The notes beneath the pieces are model-generated. The model saw nothing but the letters and a program-made list of their open reading frames with translations. It did not search any database and had not been told where the DNA came from. From Orthonyx spaldingii (taxonomy: Eukaryota; Chordata; Aves; Passeriformes; Orthonychidae): a DNA stretch of 64,000 nt. Position numbers and translations under genes: made by a program. This document shows positions 1 through 14,100 of the stretch, in pieces. Where the stretch lies: contig VZTJ01005306.1 of the NCBI GenBank assembly GCA_013397795.1, forward strand, positions 1,124,808 through 1,188,807, read 5' to 3'. The first letter of the stretch is position 1. Each line of letters starts with the position of its first letter.

Positions 1-1497
1 ATGCCTGAATTTTTTCATTTTTCCACTTAAGCATCAACACATTTTCAATTCACTTCAACTATTGCTGATGGTCTTTGAGATGCACTTCTCAGCTAATCTC
101 CCTTTGATGTATTAAGCATTTATATAGCAAGTATATATTAAAGATAATTTTTTCATTATACAGATAAAATATTTTTTATAAGTTTTGTCAAAAAATGGAA
201 CCAGACTTATGCAATGCTCTCATTTTCATATTCAGCTGAAGTATTTAACTGAATGCCACATGAGAACAAAAGCAGTACCAGGAAATGCAGTGTACTGGCA
301 TGGGTGAGGCCTCATTAAAATTCAGGCCTCATGAGAAAAGAAAAAGAGGGTCAAGTACATTTTTGTAATGGGATCAGAAATGTCCACTTTCTGTGTATAA
401 GTACAAACAATGGTCGCAAAATTGTTTAATTTAAGAAACTTAACAGTAATGCATTTTTAATGAAGCATTTTATAATATAATATCTTACTTTACAATAAAT
501 GCTAAATAGAATGAAACTTTCCTTCATTTTCAGATCCTAGGTAATAAACATGAAAGACGAACCCATTTTGCAGTTGTTTTCCCTCAATACTTCACAGAGA
601 AGTATTTAAATGCTTTCTGTGCTGGGAAAGCATTTTAACCCAAGTCAGCCTAGAAGATGACTAAATGGCACAGTAATTTCAAGGACCTATTTGTGTGGGA
701 AAGGTGGTAAGAATCATCCTAATGTAGGCAGTATCTGGCATAGAGGTGTCCTGCAAGGTCACGTCAGCATGATTCAAGGCCTGATATCTGGGATATAATA
801 TTGGAGATTTGAATTGACATTCTGAGTAAAGGAATTTTTATCATTCTCCCTCTTCTTACCTAGTTCTTGCAGCTGAAAATAAGTTTTCTAACCCAGAAGA
901 AGGTATTTTTGTAGACATTAGTTTCTGAAGAGAATTTTTTTGGTGATGTCTGTCCCAAATTTTTTTTCTGGTGAAACAGGACAGTTCTTCTCTTTTACCT
1001 CAGACATTGGTATTAATCATATTGTTTCATTAAATACAGGGGAAAAGCAAATTCTTTCAGCAACAAACAGGTATATGGTCTAATTCAGAAATCAACAGTG
1101 TGACTCTAATTTAGACCTGGAAACATGCAAGGGTTTTAAGCCTTTTTATTACATTGTTAATGCTATAATCTACACAGCATGAAGGTAAAACTCGTAAATA
1201 CATCAAAATGTAAAGAACAAATAGCATTATGGGGAACCTTGAATCATTTTAACCAGACCAAGACTTATAACAAATCATAACACATTCCAAACATTTGCAG
1301 TAGAAAACATGAGGTGTAGTTATCTGATGAAAGAATTTATTCTGCTGTCAGTGGTCCTTTGGTGGCTACAGAAGTACAAGAGATTCCTGCAATAGGATGC
1401 CTATTTTATCTCTCCTCAGCTGTACATAATGGATCAATACTTCAAAGTATTTTAGTGATGCATATATTTTAATATGGATGTGACGTATCATTTGGTT
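1..1497. other. Intergenic or intronic, nothing supported
   Basis: AT-rich unique-looking sequence. I see no long open frame, no RNA gene and no recognisable repeat. A sequence near 858 on the minus strand looks like a splice donor (AACTAG|gtaaga), but the exon it would close is only about 13 bases long, so I do not call it. Confidence 0.5.
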
Positions 1498-1630
1498 AAG
1501 CATTGGAACAGACTGCCCAGGGAGGTGATGGAGTCACCATCACTGGAAGTGTTCAAAAATGACTGGATGTGGCACTTAGTGCTATGGTTTAGTTGGCATG
1601 GTGGTGTTTGATTATTTGATTCCATAATTT
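1498..1630 (+). mobile_element. CR1 LINE 3'-end fragment
   Basis: The stretch has the avian CR1 3'-untranslated module in order: cattggaacagactgcccag, then ggaggtgatggagtcacc, then a gttcaaaaatgactggatgtggcacttag segment, then ggtttagttggcatggtggtg. This order reads on the + strand. CR1 is the dominant LINE of birds and inserts as 5'-truncated copies, and this one holds only the terminal part. After 1611 the match decays, and the usual final segment is shortened to a gattccataatt-like remnant. It has no coding capacity and the divergence suggests an old, inactive insertion. Confidence 0.88.
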
Positions 1631-1760
1631 CATTTTACATATAAGCTGAGGCATGTAATACAATTCCACACCTTCTAGGACAGGAAAAAAAGAATTTGCA
1701 GTTTCAAAGTTTACAGTTCAGTTCAACTCTTATCACTAGTCCCATTGGCTTTACCTTTAT

Positions 1761-1788
1761 TGTTATGTTATGCTATGTTATGTTATGT
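1761..1788. repeat. (TATGT)n short tandem repeat
   Basis: About five imperfect pentamer units (tgttatgttatgctatgttatg...) with one internal change. It is a minor simple repeat with no sign of function. Confidence 0.75.
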
Positions 1789-4700
1789 GAATTTTTATTC
1801 CTATTGAGTAACCTTTTTAATTTTTAAAGGAGAAGCTAAAATCTTGCGGCCAGTGTAGGTGTACGTTTTTAGGAGAGAAGAGAGGTGCCATTTGCTCTCT
1901 GTAGGAATAAAGAAGAAAAAAATCTGTTAACAGTGTGAAAATGCAAACTAGGACAACTGAGAAATACAAAAGAAAAATACCGGCTTTGCAAGATTGTACT
2001 CACCAAGGCTAGTCTTTGCGTTTTGACAAGTGGATATTCTTTAAAATTAAGGTATGTGTCAAACAGAATTTATGCCTAGGCTGTTTTATATAAATATATT
2101 TGTTACATATATATCCTAGTCATCAGATGACATTATAAACCATGTTGGTTTGGCTTTTATGGCTACTTTTTATCACATTTCATGGGAACTTCACAGTGCA
2201 AATGTATTATGGTGTACCATCTACTATGAATTGTGCTATTTATGGTGCAGGACACACTGGCATTAACATGAAAAACCTTTTTCAGCATAATAGTTGGTGA
2301 TGACATCATGAATGAACTAAAAAAAAAGAAAAAAGAAGTGCTTCTGAGACCTCTAGGGTTACCCCCTTAGGACATGTACAATGTCAAGGAACTTCTGAGA
2401 GTTGCTCAGTGTCGTCAGCTTGTACAGAACTGCCTGGAAAGTGAGAGCAGTTTCCTGAAGGCTTTTCAGAACCTTAAAAGCAAGAAGAGGCAGTCGATTC
2501 CCCAAAGTGACTATCATTTTCTTTCACCCACAGCACTCTGGCAGTGTGATTCACACTATCCTACCCACTCCTGAACTGTAACTAGCCAAATGAGTGTTTT
2601 CATTTGCTCTTGACTACAGAATGAACAGAATAGGTCTTGCAGCCAGAATGTGCAATAGTGCAAACTGTCTCACATGCAGTAGCATGGTATCCTCTCTGTG
2701 CTAACACACAAATGTTTTTCCCAGAAATTATGCAAAATGCTGATGCAAGTCCCAGGTGATGGGGAAGGAGGGGATATAGAGGGGGAAAGGAAGCAAGAAG
2801 GCTACAGAAACATATAGAGAATCTGTTTGTTTAAATCAATTTTTGGACTGCAATATTTACTAATTTCAGTAGATCTGATCGATTTCTGACTTCCAGGAGT
2901 TTGGAAAAGTTTTATGCACATTTGTTTTTAACCCATTCTAGAGGTTCTCCCACAAATAGATACAGCAGTAGCAGTACTTGGGGTTTCTCATCATATTGGC
3001 AACTGGTCAGTACACTGTTTCTGGTCACTAGATGGCAGAATGCGTGTTGACTTAGAAGCGCAATTGACTTTAGAAGCTGTGACTTTGTGTTTCATTTTCA
3101 CTATAAAATTATCTCTCACATATATACATAATATACATAATATATATATACATACATAATAAATGTCACTACATTCAAAGGACTGATGGCTTTTTGTTTT
3201 CTTCTCTTTTTTTTTTTAGTTCTTCTTTTGTAGGACTGAAGATTAATAAAACTCCAACAAAACAACCAAACCGAACAAAATACAAGCTGCAGGTTTTTTC
3301 TTGTTTTTTTTCCTTACAGTCAGCCCTATGACAGAAGAAAATCTGAGGAGCATTCTCCTCCCTATCTCCAGCACTGCTTCACTGTAGCAGGGTACCCAGG
3401 CCCCACAAGGAAGCAATTGTTCTCTAACGTTGCATTGGCAGGACACAGAGCTTCAGGGCATTAGTGAATACCATTACTCTGCAGTACAGATTTAAGCTAT
3501 AGCTTTCTGTGGGAACCCCCTAAAATGATATTTCCTCATGAGGCAGGCAAGTTGCCAAAAGGGTAACGTAACTATTAGCTGAATTAGATTTCCATGGGAA
3601 CCTCTTCTTAGTGAATGTGGAAAACGTTCTTAAAACAGCCTTTGCTTACTTCCTACGTAGATCCTGGTCCCATAAAAAGTCCCCTTTTGGCTCCAAAATA
3701 GTATAGAAGAGCTTTGATCAGTTTCAAACTGAATGGAATAATTTCTTTCACTAGAGTGAATTAAGATCTGAACTGAGCTGTATTCATGAACACAGTGAGA
3801 AAAATATGCTATTACGCATGAAAACATGGAAAGGATTTTATGATAGTGGAAATCTGAAAGGCAAAAGCATTTGTACTAACAAAGTATATTTTTAAAATTG
3901 TAATAAATTATTGCATTTTACCAAGTAAAAGACATGCAAACATTTCTAGGAAATTACATGCAAGATTTCCTTTCTCTCGCACACAAAGATATCCTAATAC
4001 ATATACGTATGCACTCTTTCATCTTTCAGAAAATTAGAGAAAATAATTATGTATTCTAAACAGTCAACATATTGTTCAAAGGTAATTAGTTTATATTCAT
4101 CTCTAGGGAGATCCATTTACTCCTAGGACATAATTTTGGATTAATACTACTGCTGGTATTTTTAATGACATAAGAAATGAAATATTGTTGAATTAAAATA
4201 TAAATGATAGCACAAATCCTGAGGAGCTAGAGTTTCTCATGGCAATGCAATCTGCTGTCTCTCTGTGCATCTCTGCAGTGACTCTCTTGGCCTGCCATTA
4301 TCTTTAGTGAGATCTGAACCTGTTTATTTATGGCTACAGATTTGATCAGTGAAGAATATCATAAAGATGTAATATTTATTCACTTTCAATGTGCAGAGAA
4401 TGTTGAAACTGTGCAAACTCTATTACTTGCCTCCCTGGCCCCAATTGCTCATCATCATACACCTAGGCAGGAGAAACTGAGCATAAAAATCTAGTGAAGT
4501 GACTCATACCTGTTCAAAATGAATGTAAAATGTCACCACAGCAAATAGTGTGTTTTCTTATGTGCTTTGCAGAATTATAACTAAACGAAGAGGAAAAGGA
4601 GGGGTGTATGGAAGCTCAAACTTTACCCCTTTTCATATCTACCAAATCTGACATATTTGTAGTTTTTGTGGCCAGGTAGGCAGAAGATGCTCTCTAGTTC

Positions 4701-6400
4701 ACATTTTTCCCATTCAAATATTTCCTTAGCAATCCAATCCCAAAATGTTTGTGTTCAAATAAAAACAACAATACTGATAAAAAGCGCTTTACATTTTCAA
4801 GTTTAACATTTAAATCCTGTAAATTCAGCAGTATGTTGATCGCTTATATTCCATATTGTTCTCTCAAAAGATTCATGGATGTAATAACACATTAAAGAAT
4901 GAAAACACGGGATTACCTTTATATATTTTTGGTTTTTTTTAAATGAAAGACTTTTAATGCATTCCATTGTAGTATTCTCATCATTTTAATGTTTCTGCCA
5001 TAATAACTTATTCATGTGTAGCCTTTAAAAATTTAAATCATGGTATACTAATAATTCTTCAGTATCTTCATTTCTTCTTTATATTTCATACCATTTTACT
5101 TCTGCATTAAGTATTTTGCTTTTGTCGTATATTTAATTAATTGAATTACAGATATGGTTAGCCAGTGCAGGAGGTATTTTAGAATGGCATCATTTTTATA
5201 CAGTCTCTTTTTACTGAACACTGCAGCAAGCTACATAGTTACTACACACAGGCTAGTATGTGCCTCTTTATTGTTCTGTATAATTAAAAGTCAAGACGTG
5301 ATGACTGAAGATAAACTGTAATTTCCTAAGATATTCTTGAATTCCATAATTCTTATTTTCTGTTCTAGAAGGACTGAAAAGTAAGTAAACTGTAGAAAGC
5401 AGGACTCACAAGGACATCTAGACTATTTCCTTGCCGTGCAACTATTTACCACAGACATTTCTGCAGATGGCTGCCTAATCTTTTCTAAATGATAGAAGTG
5501 CTCATTAAAATATGAGATGAATTATCTATGAATTTATGACGGGGAAGTTTACACTCTGTGAAAGATTCTGAAGCTGTATGAAGAGAAGAAACAAGAATAA
5601 ATCTTTTAAATAACAGGTACTGCAAACTGTAATCACTAAGAACAGTTAAACTGAGTGTGGATTTTTTTTGGAATGGTAAAGTTTCTAGGTGAAGCTAAAT
5701 GATACTGCATGCCTTTTTAAGAGCATTTTCTTGTCCTTGTTTAATTCTCCTAAATTGTTTTTATGAGAAAATGATAAAAAATGGAAGAAGCGTTGCTAGA
5801 TGTGAATTTTGCACATTACATTTTTATATTTTGTGATATCACAAAGCTGGCTCTTTTGTATACAGACATCATGGGTGGCTGCTAAATTTTATGTAGAGAA
5901 GACAGGAATAAAAGTAAAGAACAAGAACCTTGGCTATTGCAAAACGGCCTGGTTCCATCCAGGCAGACTAAATTTTGTAAGCTGAGAAGGTGGACTAGAC
6001 GGTGTTTACCAAACCCAGAGACCTTCACTGAGTTAAAAGGTTTATATAACCAGGTCACAAGGGTATGTGCCCTTGCCAACTGTCACTTACAGGTTAATGA
6101 TCACACACATACAATTTCAAACATATTATTCCACCCAGTTCATCCTGGGAGATCTGTGTATGGCACACCACCCTGAGAGGAAGGGTGTTGCAGTGGTTTC
6201 CAAAATGGACCTGGAACCTCTTAAAAGGTATTTTATGGTGCTGCAAGTCCTCTCTGAAGTCCTATGGGACACCTGTGGTCTTAAATATGAGCCATAAATA
6301 ACTCTTCTCTACTCAACAGAATAACCTTAATGGGAAAACACAACACAATGAGAGGGAAACCAGTGATTCAAAACTTAAACCTCAGATCAAATTTTCACAA
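1789..6400. other. Intergenic or intronic, simple tracts only
   Basis: No supported gene. Visible items are a purine-rich tract near 2758-2801, an AT-dinucleotide-like tract at 3118-3162 (tatatacataatatacata...), and a T-run at about 3208 followed by an A/C-rich patch near 3248-3285. Short open frames, for example at 2374-2574 and 5882-6176, are of lengths expected by chance and resemble no family I know. The 5882-6176 region is open on both strands. Confidence 0.5.
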
Positions 6401-6632
6401 TCATAGAATCATAGAATTGTTAAGATTGGAAAAGACCTCTAAGATCACCACATCCAACCATCATCCCAGCATCACTACAATGTTCACCTCTAAACCATGC
6501 CCTTGAGTGCCATATCCACACATTTTTTGAACACTTTCAGGGATGGTGACTCCATCACTTCCCCAGAGAGCCTGTTCCAATGCTAAATAAATAAAACTGA
6601 ATCCTAAAATAAATCTAAATCCTTCCTTCATA
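6401..6632 (-). mobile_element. CR1 LINE 3'-end fragment, inverted
   Basis: The + strand begins with the classic reverse-complemented CR1 terminus, tcatagaatcatagaatt, followed by ggaaaagacctctaagatca and catccaacc, then the reversed ggatggtgactccatcac and gagcctgttccaatgc blocks. The element is therefore on the minus strand. Homology appears to continue more weakly to about 6632, where taaatctaaatccttcctt resembles the reversed upstream CR1 segment. The 60-codon minus-strand open frame inside it is untranslated-region sequence of the repeat, not a gene. Confidence 0.9.
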
Positions 6633-9600
6633 AATACATGCACAGGATTTTAAGTAGGAAAGCACACAAGAGATCTAACCAAAAACTATTAATTACAATC
6701 TCTTGGACCTAGATCTTTTGGGATTTTTTGAAAGTACATTAGATGTTTTCACTGGCGTAGTAAAAGCACTTTTCTACATCTCTGAAATTCTGATTTCAGG
6801 GTCAGACCCAGCAATTCATTTAATGTTTTTAAGGACTCAAATATCTCACTGAGTCTAAAACCCAATGTTCTCCTTCACTCTTACTGCATAATCCACACTT
6901 GAAAAAAGTATCTGAGTACGTCCTTCCTACCTCTATGGGCCAGTGTCAGAGAGCACCATGACTTATTTTACAGGTGTTGCCCATGTAATGCTTCCATAAA
7001 AGCTAACTAACTTTTCAGCTGCAGATCTGAGCTAAACAAAGCACAGTTTGTCAAACATCTCTTAAGAGAAGTTCACCCTGAAGCCTACATTAAAGAAAAA
7101 CTGAGGCGCAGGATTTCTCACCTACTTAACATCAGACCAAATACCGAACATCAAAATATAAAAAAAAAATAAAGCAGAAAATTTGACCTAAGAGCAGATG
7201 TATTTCATGGGCATAATCCATCTGATCATGCTGTACTACTCTTAACACAGGAAGAGCACTTTACTGGATTGAGCAAATCAATCCATTAGAATTAGTGAGA
7301 CTATGATAGTGATGCTGGACAGGCCTACCAAGCACATAGTTTACTCTCAGAGCCATCAATAGAATGCTGTTTTTTGTGACATACATATTTTTTAAAAACT
7401 TTAAAAAACACTGTTTTTAAGCTGTGGCAGAGGTTTCTACTAAGTCATAGCAGAGTGCCTTCTGGCCCACTTTGCTGATTAAATTAGAAAGCAATAGAAA
7501 ACACAGTCTAGTTGACACAACATTGATACTCACAGGGAATGATACAAGGGAGAATCATGGGGATGGCACTACTGAAGTAGTACATCCTCAGACGTAGAAG
7601 AGCATGCCTGTCTTTCATCAATAAGCATCCAACTAATTGATTTTAGTATTCTTGTTATTCCTACATTCTGGTATGATATTACACACTTGAATCCCTTAAC
7701 ATTCTCATGGATGTCCTACAAATATTACTGCAATAATCTATACCTTTTGACCTCCACAATGACTAATCGAAGAGTAGTCTACACAGTTTCTTCTACATAT
7801 CTCAATAACAAGGATCTTCTAAAAGTGTCCATTTCATGATAGCTACACAGGATACATCTTATGTAATTCATTTCAGCTTGTCAGCATAACATGCAGTGTG
7901 GCTACCTAAAACCTGTCTTAGCTCACCATGGTCCATCATTTGGGGAAATTATGCCAATAGTCAACATATATGAATGTCTGGAGATTGCAAGCAGGGATTT
8001 TTTTCAGTGAAGGTGATTAGTTCTGGACTTAGAACTATAGAGTTTGCAATGCTCATTATTCTGGGAGCTCTGAACTTATAAAAATGTATTCTCAGAATGA
8101 TCTGTTGCTTATGGACATACAAAATCTTTTGCAGAAGTCTGCAGTTTGTTTTGTTTTACTTAGTGAAAACAGACTTTCCCTTAACACTTAGAGACCTACA
8201 ACTGGGACGTGTATCATGGCTCTCTAAGAGAGGCTTATGACTTGAATCTTATCCTGCTGCTCCTAACTATGAATCTTTTTTTGAGTCATCTACAGTGCTA
8301 CTTACACATCTGCCCACAGATCGCCTATAAATCTCTCCAAATGCCTCTACTCTGCTGCCTAGAAAGGGCTGGGAAAGAATGGATTCACTACAGAGCTCAA
8401 TAAAATAGCTTTTATACAAAGCTATTTTCAAACAAAAATTTTTATTTGCCTCAAATTAGGCTTTTGCCTCTTTTGTGTTGGGTCTCTGAAAATATTCTAA
8501 TTAGTTACCCAAAAGAAGTCTACTGTAAGCATGTGTAATGGAATTCTTAGATTAAAAAAAATCTGAATCAATAAATTAAATTATGCTCACTAGAAACTTA
8601 TTTTGATTGTCCACCCAACATGCCAATAGGCATATACTTAGATGATCATGGCTCCAACACTACTACCATAATGAACAGATTAGACATATTTCGTATTCAC
8701 TTAAGTGATTGACAGGTAACTTGAAAAACATAAGGCAGATGAGATCATAAGTTCAGAAAATTCAGAAAAATACCCCACTATCTTGACCACAAAAATTATA
8801 CAGCATGTATTATTTGCTTTAGTCAAGAGCATATCATCAAGAGCATGTTAAGTAGGCTGAAAAGCTTATGTTGAAGTTAATAAGGTACCAGTTCTCAGAA
8901 GACCAGAAAAAAAATCCCAGCTTTAGACCTAATACAGACTGTTCATTCTGTATTGACCTTGTGGAATAATTTTCACATCTTCCCAGATATATTTAAGTTT
9001 GATCTGTTTTTATTTTAAAAAGTTACTTCAACTTGATATTCATTCACATTTCAGAGTAAATAAAGTACGACTAATGACTAAAGTCTAACGACTAAAGTAG
9101 TACAGATTTTAGCAACAACTTTCAGCAAATGAAAATATATTTTTGGTTTTTAAAAATCATTATTTGTTTGATATATAAGTAGCAAACTCAACTAAAATCT
9201 GTTTAAGGAATCCTAGCTTATAAAAGTAACATTCCATTGGTTTTAATGAAGGTTTTGAAAGTAATACAGCAATAGGTCTGCAATGCCTGACTGAACTGGA
9301 GTGCTCTGTGCCAGAACTGACTCTGGAGCCCCAAGGTACTTATATCTGCAGTCAGAGAAGTTTATTTCCCAGGATAACGGCAGAATCCAGTGATGCAAGA
9401 TGTGGTTATACAAATGCCCACATGCTAACATATGTAAAACATCTCCAAAGGATAGCCTGGGTGCACAAAACCTACCTCTGGGAAAAGGGCTTGGTGCCAT
9501 ATAACTGCACGTGTATAGAGTCTAGACCACAGAACAGATGTTTCCATTTTGTCCTTTCATACAATTTATGCTTTTCAAAAATCATTACAAGTTCCCAAAA

Positions 9601-11070
9601 GATATGAAGAAGCAATTTTTAATGTAACAGATTCCATCCAAAAATAAGTCATTACTGTTAATATACAGCCCCCCTTTACCTATATTGGTAGAGTTAGCAC
9701 ATAGATAATTTTGATCACTTTCTGGTGCATTTCAGTTATTTCCCATGATCAAAAGAATAGACAAGTCTCATTCTATCTCATGTTGTGGTTTTACTACATT
9801 AGAGTAACATCACCCACAAATGACAATACTTTAACCTCCACCAGCATAAATCAAAGGTAACGAAATAACAGAACTGAATGTGCATATAACTGCTATGTGA
9901 GCACCACTGGCTCCAGACAGTTTAGTTTCTCTGGTTTTGAGCAGAACACAGGACTGCCAGACCCAGAATAATGATTTTTCTAGCTTCTAACTCTATATTC
10001 TATTAGATCATGTGGATTCTTCTGCATATCCATACTTTTTAGTGCTTTAGATTATAGGAACAATTGCAGCTAGTTAAAAAGTGATTTCACTAAATCCTTA
10101 TTTATGATGAGGTCAGCTAGGATTTGTTGCTAAGTAGCAGTTTGTAAAAGTGTAATCACAATAAATTATTCCCAGTATTAAAAATGAGATAGTGCAATAA
10201 TCCAGGAGAAAAAGTGCTGGTTGGGGCAACGTTTTTCTTGTTGTTGCTGTTCTCTTACTACTCCAAGGCCCATCACTGTTACTGACTTGAAATGTTATGG
10301 TTGTATTCACTGGGTATATAATAAACTGCAGTTAGGAATATCTGCCACTACATTTTTTAAACATTGTCATGGCAGGGCCTGGGCAGCCTCCTAAAAAAGC
10401 AAGAATTTACTAAAAATAGTAAAACATTTGTGCAGAATAAAATTATTATACGTGATCACTGGACAATTGATGCTCTTCTGAACAAAGGACTGTATCAACA
10501 GAGAAGTACACAAATTTTAGTCTGAAAAGAAGGTGCTCTTGGAAGCACATAAATAAAACTTAAAAAAAAATCTCGCCCTAGAGACAACTCCTTTTTTGCA
10601 TAAGGAAGGATAAATCCATAGCTGGTATTTACAGTTGAAGGAAATGTTAAATCCCACACCAGTTGCACAAACTAGCTGTAGATCCAGACTTGAGACTAAT
10701 AATTGGAGAGATGTATTATTTCCATGGTCATTTAACTACCTAACTACCTAACTCTGGTAGTGAAAACATAGCTTAGGAATTCTGAGTTAAAATACTTATA
10801 AATTGAGGATCCGGGGAATGTTTATGACTAATTTGTAAAGAATCTGCACAAATACCACTAATTTAAGATGGAAATTGTTGGCATAGAGTACCTCTGCAAG
10901 GACTAGATCCTCTTACAGGTCTTGGAAATTTTGAAACAAGAAATTTACTTTTAGGATACTGAACTTGGTATAGCAGAAAGGAGACTTCTGCAGGCTTCAG
11001 AACATCAGGAAAAAGTAGCAGTCCTATTATTACCTAAACAGTATCTAAAGAAGAAAATCAGCCAAAGAGA
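6633..11070. other. Intergenic or intronic, nothing supported
   Basis: No gene, RNA or repeat could be supported. The segment 9243-9607 is somewhat less AT-rich and stays open on both strands (a 99-codon frame on + and an 85-codon frame on -). Neither peptide has a recognisable domain, so I treat them as chance. A small tandem (ctaacta-like) lies near 10735-10752. Confidence 0.5.
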
Positions 11071-11078
11071 AAAATTGA

Positions 11079-11158
11079 TGAAGAAAAAAAAAAGAAAAAG
11101 AAAAAACCAAGCCAAACAAACAAAAAACCCAACCAACCAACCAACCAACCAACCAAAA
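11079..11158. repeat. A-rich and (AACC)n simple repeat
   Basis: An A/G-rich run (about 11079-11107) passes into an A/C-only tract with six perfect AACC units at 11131-11154. The two overlapping open frames here (64 codons on +, part of a 103-codon frame on -) are translations of this low-complexity tract and are not genes. Similar A/C tracts occur near 3250, 30120, 42400 and 54085, all on the same strand. Confidence 0.85.
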
Positions 11159-14100
11159 AAAACTGTACAAAAAATCCAAAGGCACATCTCTCCAGAAGCA
11201 AAGAAATCACATATGCTGACATGTCTGGTCAAGGTCAGTCTGGTTCTGCTCAACCCAGGAAGATTATAGGGTTGAGGAAGACAGGGTAATTTAATCATCA
11301 GGGCTTCTGTTTTCATTGGCTGTTTATGAACTTAATTCAGAGCATCCTCAAGGAATATAAGCTGAATGGTACTGGTTTTTAACTGCTCTGCTTTTAACTA
11401 AAATTTTAGTATGTGTTATATATATGTATATATAATTTTATTCACATCATTGTTTACTATTATCTCTAAGCTAAATAACATCTACTAAAATGTCACAAGA
11501 AAATTGCACGTGATTATATTCATTCATTGTAACATGATACACTAAAGGAACAGGAAAACATTAAATCTAATTCAGGAGAGACTGTATCAATAGGGAATTC
11601 TACTGGCCAGTAAGTGATATTTCGCATATAAAGAACTTATTTCATACGAAAAAGCTGTTTCAAGGCCAGACTTACTGATTAATCTAAACTAAGCTAAGAG
11701 TTACAGACAAAAATGAAGAAAGGATAAAGCAAGAAGAGCATTTTGAAAAAGTTGAAATAGCTTTATTTCTGTTATTTTTATTATAGCTACACTTTGATTT
11801 TTACTTCTAATTAAAAGAAAAGCCCTTTTTCAGCTACACATTTAAGTCAGCCCCAAATATATTTGTGTCATGAAGCAAAAAATCAGTTATTCCAGAAATT
11901 ATATCAGTGAATGAATTTGTAAAACTACAAATTAGAAAAAGCTATTGAATCTATTCAAGCACACTAGGATTTACAATAAAATATTACTTCCTACATCATG
12001 ATTCTTCATAGCAAAAAATAATAACAACTTTACTTAGTGAAAAAAGAAATAAAATAATTATAATTATGTGGGACGTAATCCAAGAATCATAATTACATTG
12101 AGCATGTAGAGGGGTAAAATGTTAAAGACAATAACCAAATGATAAGCAACTTCAAACCTGCTCATCCCTCCCCTAAGGTTGTCAAGAAATTAACAATTCT
12201 GAATTTTTAACAAGTAGGAAATAGCTAAGAATCTTTGAAACCCGTGTATCTCTTCACAGGTCTATTCTATATAATCATGTACTGATGAAGAAGTTGTTGA
12301 TAATTTCTGCATGTGCTGAGGATAAATAAACAGACCCACCAGGAAAGGGAGTACCTAAAACCAGTCATCTTCTTCAGCTACGGACCTGGCATTCTGCTTC
12401 ATGGCTGTGAATTCTTATCATGTTCAATCTATTGATGCTGCTGCTTGTCAGCTGCAGTTCTCATTAGGCAAAAGGAGTTTGTAGGAGTTCATAAATATTC
12501 TGCTACTGTTCAAAACTGCTGCAATGAACTAAAAGCAGACATACAGATGCATTTTTGATCCCACATGAAACCCAAGCTATTAAACAATAAAACATGATCA
12601 TTCAATGTGTTAATTAAAGAATAAAGCCTATCAAATTAAATATGGTGTATTTCTTCTGACCTGGTCCATGGCAAAACAGCAATTTGGCTCTTCAGTTTTT
12701 GCTTATAATCAGATGCTCTGCATCTTTGTAACCCTTTCGCTGGAATCTCTCTGCATAGCATTTTTGGAATGGCTTTATAATGGAAGGTGTGAACAGTGCA
12801 GTTTTGTCTCCACTAATAATGCTTCCTTTGGTGACTTGGGCAGAGAGCTGACCTGTGACCCCGTGGGGCCACGGGACTTGGCGCAGTCTCTGCATGGGGA
12901 GGCTGAAGGCTGAGTGCCAGGCTGCCCTCAAGAATCTTGTTCTGAGGCCACTGACAGCCTGGTAGCACATTTCTCTTGATCATCAATATCGTGTTCCCTA
13001 AGCTTCTTCTGCTTGTACATCATTCTAAGGTCACTTTGATATAAATAACCAGTGACAGATGAGGCCTGTGGGGTGCTTGTTAGAGAGTCAGTGGTAGATA
13101 TTTTATTCTAAGTCTGATCAATCGTGGCACAGCAAGGTTCTGGAGATCTGTATATGCCACTGTATAACCATAACAAGACCTTTTCTTCTTCAACCTGCAA
13201 ACTGAGTTGGCACACTGTGAACAGGGGCTTGCACTCCTGCTTACAGTGAGTTTGGTGAATCCAGTGGTCTTCACCTAGATACAGAAAGACTACCCAAGCT
13301 TGGCAGGAGAGCACTGTCTCCTTTGTGAATAAGAACAATCTCATTTGGACCAAGATGACTGAAGTTAGGAAGATCTGATTGCGAAAATGGGAGCAATGTC
13401 CTCTCTTCTCTCGAGGCAGTAAGTGTGGCTGTCAAAGGAGTCTGTATAGCACCTGTACTAAGACAACAAAGGGTCCCTCCTCCAGTAATGCTCACATCTG
13501 CAGAAAGCTGCCCCTGCAATGGCTCTTGGATATTAGGAAGGACAAAACATAAAGCTGTTCAGTGCTGTTTGCTAGAAGTCATCAAACACAAAGGAATATT
13601 AGTTTAGAAATGTTGCACATGGACCTGGACCTGGACCTCAGAAAAAGAAAGACAAATAGAGAGTTTTTTTAAAATAGCATTTTGGGTTTTTTTCTTAAAA
13701 CAAGAGGTGGTCTTTTTTTCTACTACTTATGTTTTTACTATTCTCCCTTTTAGAAGACAATTACCTTTGATTTGTTTGTGTCATTTAGAAATCTTTCCTT
13801 TTAATAAACGTAACACATGTATTCATGTGATTATTGCATTGGAAAATTGCTGCCCAGCCAACAGAGGCAGTGTAGACTAAGTTTTGGAAAATGGAAGATC
13901 CTAATTTAAAATTTGAATTCCTCACTTTCACTTTCACTCCCACTGATATTTGTTTCATTCTTTGCTGTTATAGTTTTCTATAATCACTTAATTTCAGAGA
14001 CTTTTCTCTGCATCCTCTCCAGCTGTCAGTTTTCTATTTTAAGTAAGAGCCTCTGAGCCATACACAGTTTTACTTGCTACCAGTTATGGCCATTTGTTGA

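Noticed and set aside
11005..11316. 103-codon minus-strand frame with Phe/Trp-rich membrane-like sequence
   Set aside because: Its hydrophobic core is the reverse translation of the (AACC)n and A-rich tract.
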